64,000 nucleotides of DNA from an uncultured Clostridia bacterium (GTDB taxonomy: Bacteria > Bacillota > Clostridia > Monoglobales > Monoglobaceae): NCBI GenBank assembly GCA_934454115.1, contig CAKSFQ010000008.1:17949-81948 (forward strand), given 5' to 3'. Below the pieces are notes generated by a model. It made no database searches, had not been told where the DNA came from, and saw only the letters and a program-made list of their open reading frames with translations. Position numbers and translations under genes: made by a program. The stretch's first letter is position 1, and every line of letters starts with the position of its first letter. Below, piece after piece: positions 45,923 to 52,164 of the stretch.

Positions 45923-46171
45923 CTAACCTGATGTTACCGCAGCGCCGGCCTTGTTTTTCGCCAGCCAGTCGTCCAGCAGCGCACCGCCCTCGCCCGGAAT
46001 CTTTAATACCGCTTTTTTGCCCATGGCAACGCCCAGCACACCCATAAAGGACTTGGCGTCCATGCAGTTTTCGCCGATACATAGCTCCGCCGTCCCCGGA
46101 CAGAGCGAGACCAAATCCACCAGCGCGGCCGCTTCTTTGGCAGAACGCAGTAAAATGGTGTAATGTTTCAT
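45923..46171 (-). CDS. HPr-like protein lacking the phosphorylatable histidine loop
   Basis: An 82-residue protein with an HPr-type fold pattern. The Ser46 region is clear: CMDAKSFMGVLGVAM (HPr: VNAKSIMGVMSLGI). The N-terminal part MKHYTILLRSAKEAAALVDL lacks the GLHARPA loop that carries His15, so it cannot accept phosphate from enzyme I. It resembles Crh-like variants, but with the loop gone instead of a Gln. It is upstream of dctP by 74 bases on the same strand with no terminator between. HprK, which phosphorylates Ser46, is encoded at 60.3 kb. Confidence 0.8.
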   Translation of the reverse strand: MKHYTILLRSAKEAAALVDLVSLCPGTAELCIGENCMDAKSFMGVLGVAMGKKAVLKIPGEGGALLDDWLAKNKAGAAVTSG

Positions 46172-46231
46172 AAAAACCGCTCCTTTTGATGTTCTATCTG
46201 CTAGTATGCCAATTTTTTCTCATTCTAAACC

Positions 46232-46264
46232 AAAAAAAATAACACCTGCCATCAAAGCAGGTGT
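46232..46264 (-). terminator. Terminator of the RHH gene
   Basis: ACACCTGC/GCAGGTGT stem, 7-base loop, followed on the minus strand by TATTTTTTTTGG. Confidence 0.85.
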
Positions 46265-46311
46265 CAAAGGCGGTATTGCGCCAAAACTGTCACAGATTTA
46301 AGAAGAAATTT

Positions 46312-46488
46312 TTACGCCTCATCCATGGGGATTTCTCCATGCTCCGCCTCAAATTCTGCAATTTGTTTGCGGATTAAATATTCAATTTCTTTATTTCTGC
46401 TCCTGCCCTCATACCTTGCAATGTACGAGAGCTTTTCCATAATTCTTTTGTTAACACGCAACGTGCAATACGTCAACAGATCGTCCAC
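46312..46488 (-). CDS. Small ribbon-helix-helix protein
   Basis: A ~58-residue Arc/CopG-like DNA-binding protein. The strand TLRVNKRI is followed by helices MEKLSYIARYEGRSRNKEIEY and IRKQIAEFEAEHG. GTG 46488 has GAGGTGG 5 bases upstream; GTG 46497 in the same frame is possible. No toxin partner is adjacent on the same strand. Its promoter region borders the palindromic element cluster starting at 46536. Function unknown beyond probable DNA binding. Confidence 0.7.
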   Translation of the reverse strand: MDDLLTYCTLRVNKRIMEKLSYIARYEGRSRNKEIEYLIRKQIAEFEAEHGEIPMDEA

Positions 46489-46535
46489 ATGAACCACCTC
46501 GCAAGATATTGTTAGTATATCGACAGACCCATCTC

Positions 46536-46619
46536 CGTGAAAAATTTCATTTTAATCTAATCGCCGTCCCCTGTTCCGCCTTTGCCCACCGCGGCGGCAA
46601 CGAAATGAAATTTTTCACG
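46536..46619. repeat. MITE-like palindromic element 1, copy A
   Basis: An 84-bp element with a perfect 17-bp terminal inverted repeat: CGTGAAAAATTTCATTT (46536-46552) and its complement at 46603-46619. The interior holds AATCGCCGTCCCCTG and a GC-rich half. Copy B is at 47374-47504 in opposite orientation. Confidence 0.85.
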
Positions 46620-46628
46620 AAGCAACGG

Positions 46629-46725
46629 CGTTTTCGGCAAGATATTGTCACATTGCCGCAACGGGCGCGGCGGCGGATTTATGGGCGAAGGGCTATTTAT
46701 TCAAAACAATATCTTGCAGAAAACG
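46629..46725. repeat. MITE-like palindromic element 2, copy A
   Basis: A 97-bp element with 19-bp terminal inverted repeats differing at one base: CGTTTTCGGCAAGATATTG (46629-46647) and CAATATCTTGCAGAAAACG (46707-46725). Copy B lies inverted at 47155-47362. Confidence 0.85.
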
Positions 46726-46758
46726 GGTTTTTTCCGCGAACTAACTTTAAATTTACTC

Positions 46759-46787
46759 TTGACTAAATTATAACATCGTGCTAAAAT
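46759..46787 (+). promoter_or_regulatory. Promoter of the XRE gene
   Basis: TTGACT (46759-46764), 17-bp spacer, TAAAAT (46782-46787). Downstream, TGGTATCA occurs twice 11 bases apart (46800-46818), a possible autoregulatory operator. Confidence 0.7.
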
Positions 46788-46857
46788 AAATGGGAAATGT
46801 GGTATCATTATGGTATCACTTTTGTATTAAAAAGGTTACATAAAGGAGTGTGTCAGA

Positions 46858-47127
46858 ATGCGAAAAGAAAGAAAAAAACATACCGATTTTCTTTTAAAAC
46901 TCGGTCTCAATATCCGATACTATCGAACCCTGCAAGGCTTTACACAAAAAGAGCTTGCCGCACGCAGCCGGATTTCGCCGGGGCATGTCGCAAAACTTGA
47001 AAATCCAAATTACGTGATTGCGCCGTCCGTCAACGTGCTGTTTCGTATCGCGGCGGCGCTGCGAGTCCCAATGAGCCGGCTGATGAATGTAGACTTTAAA
47101 TTGGACGACGAAAAAGGGATAGAATAA
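46858..47127 (+). CDS. XRE-family transcriptional regulator
   Basis: An 89-residue Cro/CI-type protein, essentially one helix-turn-helix domain: LGLNIRYYRTLQGFTQKELAARS, ISPGHVAKLENPN and NVLFRIAAALRVP. The start has AAAGGAGTGTGTCAG upstream. The last codons and the stop lie in a hairpin repeat (47116-47140), so the C-terminal KGIE is encoded by repeat DNA. The gene sits between two inverted clusters of palindromic elements; it is the only gene in that interval. Targets unknown; self-regulation is likely from the doubled TGGTATCA at its promoter. Confidence 0.82.
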   Translation: MRKERKKHTDFLLKLGLNIRYYRTLQGFTQKELAARSRISPGHVAKLENPNYVIAPSVNVLFRIAAALRVPMSRLMNVDFKLDDEKGIE

Positions 47128-47140
47128 TCTATCCCCTCAG
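47116..47140. repeat. Outer hairpin repeat, left copy
   Basis: GGGATAGA-ATAA-TCTATCCC hairpin followed by CTCAG. The right copy at 47526-47551 is its inverted counterpart. Confidence 0.7.
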
Positions 47141-47154
47141 ACTGCCCCCAAAGT

Positions 47155-47362
47155 CGATTTTCAGCAAGATATTGCTTTGAATCAATTGCCCTTCGCCCGC
47201 GTCACATCTGCCTGCGCAGTGGCTCGATTTGGCAAAAACCGTCAAACCATCGCCTAGGCTTCGGCGCTGCTCCTTTTTCCCAAAAATCAAGTAAGATTTT
47301 TGGGATACCCTATGTTTTCCGCCGCGCCCGTACGGCAATGTCGCAATATCTTGCCGAAAACG
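47155..47362. repeat. MITE-like palindromic element 2, copy B (expanded)
   Basis: A 208-bp version of element 2 in inverted orientation, with ends CGATTTTCAGCAAGATATTG and CAATATCTTGCCGAAAACG. Relative to copy A it carries about 110 extra bases, including a perfect 10-bp hairpin CCCAAAAATC/GATTTTTGGG (47279-47304). Confidence 0.8.
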
Positions 47363-47373
47363 GCGTGAAATCG

Positions 47374-47504
47374 GCGAAAAATTTCATTGCCGCGCCGCCG
47401 TGGCGATGACTGCCGGTGGCAGTCGTCCATCGCTGACCGAGGCGAGAGCCGAGACGGCATGGCTAAGCAGGGGACGGCGATTAGATCAAAATGAAATTTT
47501 TCGC
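47374..47504. repeat. MITE-like palindromic element 1, copy B (expanded)
   Basis: A 131-bp inverted copy of element 1 with a 15-bp perfect terminal inverted repeat (GCGAAAAATTTCATT and its complement). CAGGGGACGGCGATTAGAT (47468-47486) matches the inner left arm of copy A. Confidence 0.8.
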
Positions 47505-47525
47505 GAAATAGGGTTTATCGACACG

Positions 47526-47551
47526 CTCAGGGGATAGAATCGTCTATCCCC
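47526..47551. repeat. Outer hairpin repeat, right copy
   Basis: CTCAGGGGATAGA-ATCG-TCTATCCCC. It may also serve as terminator for the ATPase gene, since TTTCATTCTATTTTT borders it on the ATPase side. Confidence 0.65.
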
Positions 47552-47558
47552 TTTCATT

Positions 47559-49406
47559 CTATTTTTCAGACGACCGCAATGTCCGCATCGCGTTTAAAAT
47601 CGCGATGATGGAAACGCCGACGTCTGCAAAGACCGCCTCCCACATGTTGGCAACGCCAAACGCCCCCATCACTAGGAAGATCAGCTTTATCAGCAATACA
47701 AAAACAATGTTCTGTTTCACAATCTTCAGCGTCTTGTGTGCAATCTTCACCGCCTCGGCAATCCGCAGGGTGTTATCATCCATCAGCACCACATCCGCTG
47801 CCTCAATCGCGGCGTCCGATCCCATCGCGCCCATGGCAATCCCAAGATCGGCACGCGACAGCACCGGCGCGTCATTGATACCGTCTCCCACAAAGGCAAG
47901 CTTTTGTTCCGGCTCCATCTGACCCAGCAGCATTTCTACCTTCTCTACCTTATCTTTTGGCAGCAGCTCGGTATAAACAAGGTCAATGCTCAATTCCTTT
48001 GCCACCTGCTCGCCGACCTCCCGGCGATCCCCGGTCAGCATCACGGTTTTCTGCACGCCGACCGCCTTAAGTTCCTGCATTGACGCTGCCGCCTCCGGCT
48101 TGATTTCGTCCGAAATCACGATATGTCCGGCATAGGTTCCGTCAATCGCAACATGCACCACGGTTCCCGTCAGGTGACAGGTATGTGCCGCAGCGCCCAC
48201 CTGTGCCATCAGCTTATCGTTGCCGACGGCAATTTTTTTGCCGTCAATGGTGGCCTCGATGCCGCGCCCGGAATATTCCTCAACACCGGCCACTCTGGAT
48301 TTTTCCGGCGTTTTGCCGTAGGCCTCGCAGAGCGACCGCGAAATCGGATGGGTCGAAAACGACTCGGCAAGGGCGGCATATTCCAGCAGCTGCGCCTTGT
48401 CGCAATGATTCGGATGCACTGCCTTGACCCGAAACACGCCCTTCGTCAGCGTCCCCGTTTTATCAAAGACAATCGTATGGATTTTTGCCAGCACTTCCAT
48501 ATAGTTGCTGCCCTTAATCAAAATACCGTGTTTGGATGCGCCGCCGATGCCGCCGAAAAAGCTGAGCGGCACTGAAATCACCAGCGCACAAGGGCAGGAG
48601 ATCACCAAAAATACCATGGCGCGATAAACCCACCGGCTCCATTCATGCGTATACAGGCCGGGAACCAGGGCGAGCAATACCGCTGCGCCGACCACGATCG
48701 GCGTATAGTATCTTGCAAACTTGGTGATAAAGTTTTCTGCCTTGGCCTTGCGGCTTCCGGCGTTTTCTACCAGGTCTAAAATTCTGGACACCGTGGACTC
48801 GGCATACGGCTTTGTCACCTCGACATAAATCACGCCGCTTTGGTTCACACAACCGCTGATGACCTCGTCACCGACCTCCACATCGCGCGGTATGGATTCG
48901 CCGGTCAGCGCAACCGTATCTAAGGCAGAGGATCCCTCGGTCACCACGCCGTCCAGCGGAACCCGTTCGCCGGGTTGAATCAGAATGCGCTCGCCGACGT
49001 TTACTTCCTCCGGCATGACCTCTGTCCACGCGCCGCCGCGCTCTACCCTGGCGCTGTCCGGCCGAATATCCATCAGCGCCGAAATCGACTTTCTGGATTT
49101 GCCGACTGCATAGCTTTGGAACCATTCGCCGATCTGGTATAAAAGCATAACCAGAACGCCCTCCGGGTATTCCCCGGTCGCAAACGCGCCGACCGTTGCC
49201 AGCGCCATCAAAAAGTTTTCATCCAGCGCCTGGCCGTGGATCAGACCGCAGACGGCCTTCCACAAAATATCCCATCCGATCAGGGCATAGACGGCAAGAA
49301 AAGCCCCAAGCCGCCAGACTCCGTTTAGCGGCAGCAGGGCGGCGATTCCAAACAATACCGCGCTGACCGCAATCCGAATCAGCCTTTTTTTCAGTTTTCT
49401 GCTCAT
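47559..49406 (-). CDS. Heavy-metal P1B-type ATPase (Zn/Cd/Pb type)
   Basis: Metal efflux pump of 615 residues. The CPC ion motif is ISCPCALVISVPLSF (P1B-2, Zn2+/Cd2+/Pb2+), phosphorylation is at DKTGTLTKG, the HP motif is THPISRSL and the hinge is VGDGINDAPVLSRADLGIAMG. There is no fused N-terminal metal-binding domain; a separate HMA protein is encoded just upstream, and an ArsR regulator precedes that. The three genes form an efflux operon. The start ATG has GGAGAGGATCAAA upstream. Confidence 0.93.
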   Translation of the reverse strand: MSRKLKKRLIRIAVSAVLFGIAALLPLNGVWRLGAFLAVYALIGWDILWKAVCGLIHGQALDENFLMALATVGAFATGEYPEGVLVMLLYQIGEWFQSYAVGKSRKSISALMDIRPDSARVERGGAWTEVMPEEVNVGERILIQPGERVPLDGVVTEGSSALDTVALTGESIPRDVEVGDEVISGCVNQSGVIYVEVTKPYAESTVSRILDLVENAGSRKAKAENFITKFARYYTPIVVGAAVLLALVPGLYTHEWSRWVYRAMVFLVISCPCALVISVPLSFFGGIGGASKHGILIKGSNYMEVLAKIHTIVFDKTGTLTKGVFRVKAVHPNHCDKAQLLEYAALAESFSTHPISRSLCEAYGKTPEKSRVAGVEEYSGRGIEATIDGKKIAVGNDKLMAQVGAAAHTCHLTGTVVHVAIDGTYAGHIVISDEIKPEAAASMQELKAVGVQKTVMLTGDRREVGEQVAKELSIDLVYTELLPKDKVEKVEMLLGQMEPEQKLAFVGDGINDAPVLSRADLGIAMGAMGSDAAIEAADVVLMDDNTLRIAEAVKIAHKTLKIVKQNIVFVLLIKLIFLVMGAFGVANMWEAVFADVGVSIIAILNAMRTLRSSEK

Positions 49407-49451
49407 TTTGATCCTCTCCTTTTAGCCCTTAAAATCAATACCGGGTTTGAG

Positions 49452-49670
49452 TTAAACCAAAATGCGGCAGTCCGGCTCAATCTTCCGGCAAGCCTTTACC
49501 GCTTTTTTTAAAATATCATCAAAGGCTCGATCCTCGGCGCTCAGCGTCATCTTTTGCTGCATAAAGCTGATGCTGACCTCTTCAACGCCGTCAATTTTTC
49601 GGATCGCGTCCTCCATTTTCATCGCGCAGTTTGCACAGTCCAAATCCTCCAGATGAAATACCTTCTTCAT
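49452..49670 (-). CDS. HMA-domain metal-binding protein
   Basis: A 72-residue ferredoxin-like metallochaperone or detached ATPase domain. The metal site is DLDCANCAMKMEDAI (CxxC), and the fold ends with VSISFMQQKMTLS. ATG 49670 has AAAGGATG 7 bases upstream. It lies 45 bases before the ATPase gene and probably supplies the binding domain the ATPase lacks. Confidence 0.88.
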   Translation of the reverse strand: MKKVFHLEDLDCANCAMKMEDAIRKIDGVEEVSISFMQQKMTLSAEDRAFDDILKKAVKACRKIEPDCRILV

Positions 49671-49705
49671 AACCAATCATCCTTTCTGCATTCTATTTTA
49701 AAACC

Positions 49706-50068
49706 CTATTCCTTGACATGATCCATACCCTGACTGATAATCCGTCTCACATGGTCATCAGACAGCGAATAATAAATAATTTTCCCCTCGCGGCGGAATT
49801 TTACCAGCTTATTGTTTTTCAGCACTCTCAGCTGGTGCGATACTGCATTTTGGCTGACGCCGAGCAGCTGCGCCAGATCGCCGACACAAAGCTCAGTCTC
49901 CATCAAAACATATAAAATCTTAATCCGGGTGGAATCCCCGAACACCTTATACAATTCCGCCAGGTCATACAAAATCTCATCCGGCGGCATCTGTTCATAA
50001 ACCCTTTCAACAGTATCGTCACATAGCGTCAAAAACATACCGCTTTGATTTTCGTTGCTTTCTCTCAT
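49706..50068 (-). CDS. ArsR/SmtB-family metal-sensing repressor
   Basis: A 120-residue winged-helix repressor. The recognition helix is VSQNAVSHQLRVLKNNKLV. The alpha5 metal site DDHVRRIISQGMDHVKE fits the D-x-H-x10-H-x-x-E/H zinc motif of CzrA/SmtB. The alpha3N region has ELCVGDLA with a single cysteine, so a CadC-type site is incomplete. Zn2+ (or Co2+) is the likely inducer. ATG 50068 follows GAGAGGATG; ATG 50101 is less likely. The operator dyad lies at 50083-50104. Confidence 0.9.
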   Translation of the reverse strand: MRESNENQSGMFLTLCDDTVERVYEQMPPDEILYDLAELYKVFGDSTRIKILYVLMETELCVGDLAQLLGVSQNAVSHQLRVLKNNKLVKFRREGKIIYYSLSDDHVRRIISQGMDHVKE

Positions 50069-50082
50069 ACAAAACATCCTCT

Positions 50083-50104
50083 CATATGAATATTTACTCA
50101 TATG
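50083..50104. promoter_or_regulatory. ArsR/SmtB-type operator
   Basis: Perfect inverted repeat CATATGA-8-TCATATG, matching the known ATATGAA-type operators of SmtB/CzrA repressors, directly in front of the regulator gene. Confidence 0.75.
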
Positions 50105-50213
50105 TTATCATCTTCACTCGTGTTTGTCAACCCTTTTTTACAAAAAAAAAGAACTTTTGCAAAATAAAATCATTTTGCAAAAGTCCTTACTGTTTTTAAA
50201 TCATGTTATATCC

Positions 50214-50693
50214 CTAAAACAGATAGAAAAGAGAGTAAAATGTCCAAAAGCCGCTGACCAAAAGGACATACGCGCCAAGGCCGATTCCAACGGCAGCGGC
50301 AAGCCCTGCTCCCTCTTTTTTAGAAAGTGCAACGATCCCCAGAACCAAGGCGACCACGCCGCACGGCAAGCTGATTACCGATGCCGAAAACGCTGTGGCA
50401 AGCACAGCCGCGATCCCGAAAAAGAGCGCCAGCAGCGCCTTTACGGAGGACGTTTTTTTGCTATATCCTGCGCCGCTATGACAATGCCGCGGCATGTTCG
50501 GCGATGTATCGGCGTCCCTCAACGGAGATCTGTTTTGGATTCGCTTCGCCTCACAGTCTGTCAGCGGCCGGGGCATCGGCAGCAGCATATCCTGCCGCAG
50601 CGCCGCACCGCAAAGGGCACAATGCGTTCTCTCCTCCCGGCTGATTGCACCGCAATGCTTGCACGCAAGCCATACGCTTTGTTTCTCTTTCAT
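50214..50693 (-). CDS. Zinc-ribbon membrane protein
   Basis: A 159-residue protein with an N-terminal zinc ribbon (ACKHCGAISREERTHCALCG) and two or three hydrophobic helices in the C-terminal half (about residues 87-155), resembling DUF4190-type proteins. A polar linker separates them. Function unknown. It is followed by no clear terminator and is preceded on the same strand by another small membrane protein gene. Confidence 0.65.
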   Translation of the reverse strand: MKEKQSVWLACKHCGAISREERTHCALCGAALRQDMLLPMPRPLTDCEAKRIQNRSPLRDADTSPNMPRHCHSGAGYSKKTSSVKALLALFFGIAAVLATAFSASVISLPCGVVALVLGIVALSKKEGAGLAAAVGIGLGAYVLLVSGFWTFYSLFYLF

Positions 50694-50730
50694 CAAGGTT
50701 CCCCTCTTTCTCTGTCAAACGATGCCTGCG

Positions 50731-51057
50731 CTACTCCTCATGCAGACGCTGCTCGGACAGTCTTTCCTCCACTGTCCTCTGATTGGCAGGCGCATGCGCG
50801 CTTTGCCACTCGCTGCGGCTGTCGGCATCGTCCTCTTCGCAGCTGTCGGCATCGTCCTCCTCCGGGAGCTGATCGCTCAAATCAATCAGCGCCTTCATAT
50901 AGACATCGTTCTTTCTCTTTAATATCAGCGCAAGGATCGCAAAAGCGACCGAGAACACCATGCCAATCAGGCTAAATATCTTCCACACTGCTGCGGATTC
51001 TCTGTTTTTTTGACAGGGGCACATCCGCGTCCTGTCCTTAATCCATGGTACGATCAT
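50731..51057 (-). CDS. Single-pass membrane protein, unknown function
   Basis: A 108-residue protein with a short N-terminal segment (CPCQK), one membrane helix (about residues 26-46, IFSLIGMVFSVAFAILALIL) and an acidic cytoplasmic or external tail. The tail contains an internal duplication, EEDDADSCEEDDADS, from a 21-bp DNA repeat. The start has AAAGGAGCGATATGTT upstream. No family recognised. Confidence 0.6.
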   Translation of the reverse strand: MIVPWIKDRTRMCPCQKNRESAAVWKIFSLIGMVFSVAFAILALILKRKNDVYMKALIDLSDQLPEEDDADSCEEDDADSRSEWQSAHAPANQRTVEERLSEQRLHEE

Positions 51058-51097
51058 AACATATCGCTCCTTTCATACGTCTCTTTCTTTCATGGTA

Positions 51098-52090
51098 TCA
51101 CGGCTGTTCGGGTTTGTCAACCTCAAAATTCTCAATCAGTCTGAGACTGATTTCGCCGCTGCGCAAAACACGCTCCTCGCCCGATGCGCTGCGCAAAATC
51201 AGTTCGCCGTTCTCGCCGATCTGCTCTGCGATATAACGGCTTCCCGGCTCCTGGGGGATCGTTACGGGCTTTGAGAGCACCATCGAATGTGCGCGGTATT
51301 CCGGCAGATAGCTGCGGTCTTGCAGCAGCTGCTCCAAATCCGCGGTTTGATTGACAAGTTCCGCTGCCAGGTGGTTGCGCAGATTCGGCAGCGCGTGTCC
51401 ACTGTCCAGATTCCCGGCGATTTCTTTAAGCTCCTCCGGGAACGCCGTGTGGCAATTGATGCCGATTCCCACCACGATCGCGTCCACCGTACCCGTCTCA
51501 AAGTTGCTGATTGCCTCGGTTAAGATGCCGCAGATTTTCTTGCCGTCCAGGTACAGATCATTGACCCATTTAATATCGGGGTACCGTCCCGTCACCGCAA
51601 AAACCGCACGCGCGGCGGCAACCGACGCGGCCGCCGTGATTGCCACAACCCGATCGGTCGGCATCGTCGGGCGCAGCAGCAGACTAAAATAGATACCGCC
51701 GCCGGGCGGCGAATAAAAGCTTCTGCCCAGCCGACCGCGGCCGGCCGTCTGCGCATCGGCAATCACCACCGTCTGATCCTTTGCGCCGTCCAGCGCCATC
51801 CGCTTTAATACATGATTGGTCGAATCCACAGTCGCATGCACCGTGATGCGGTCTTTTCGCTGCGGATCCTTTAAATAGGGCAGCATCCCGGCCAGGGACA
51901 GCCGGTTGTTATCGTTTTCTAAACAATAGCCGCGGTTTCTGACCGCCAGAATTTGGTATCCGTCCTCCCGAAGCGACTGAATCTGTTTCCAGATTCCGGC
52001 ACGCGAAATTTGAAGCCGTTTTGCAAGCTCCTCGCCGGAGAGGTATTCGCCCCTCTTTGATTCCAGTATCTCCAGCAATTTTTCTTTCAT
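51098..52090 (-). CDS. birA: Bifunctional biotin ligase/biotin operon repressor
   Basis: Attaches biotin to carboxylase carrier proteins and represses biotin genes. The 330-residue protein has an N-terminal helix-turn-helix (LSGEELAKRLQISRAGIWKQIQSL), the biotinyl-AMP motif GRGRLGRSFYSPPGGGIYFS and KWVNDLYLDGKKICGILTE, and an SH3-like C-terminal domain. ATG 52090 follows GGAGG with 7 bases; ATG 52096 is too close. It is downstream of dnaE by ~66 bases. Confidence 0.95.
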   Translation of the reverse strand: MKEKLLEILESKRGEYLSGEELAKRLQISRAGIWKQIQSLREDGYQILAVRNRGYCLENDNNRLSLAGMLPYLKDPQRKDRITVHATVDSTNHVLKRMALDGAKDQTVVIADAQTAGRGRLGRSFYSPPGGGIYFSLLLRPTMPTDRVVAITAAASVAAARAVFAVTGRYPDIKWVNDLYLDGKKICGILTEAISNFETGTVDAIVVGIGINCHTAFPEELKEIAGNLDSGHALPNLRNHLAAELVNQTADLEQLLQDRSYLPEYRAHSMVLSKPVTIPQEPGSRYIAEQIGENGELILRSASGEERVLRSGEISLRLIENFEVDKPEQP

Positions 52091-52140
52091 ACTCATTCCT
52101 CCGCTGCGATGTCAAACTCCCGATCACCAAAAGCGACATA

Positions 52141-52164
52141 AAATCGGCGAAAAATTTCATTGCC
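52141..52164. repeat. Solitary end of palindromic element 1
   Basis: 24 bases identical to 47370-47393 (the left end of element 1 copy B and its flank). They supply the stop codon of dnaE. No second end is found nearby. Confidence 0.75.

Noticed and set aside
50731..50900. Tandem duplication inside the single-pass membrane protein gene as a regulatory repeat
   Set aside because: It is an in-frame 21-bp duplication (EEDDADS) within the acidic tail; an ordinary coding repeat.
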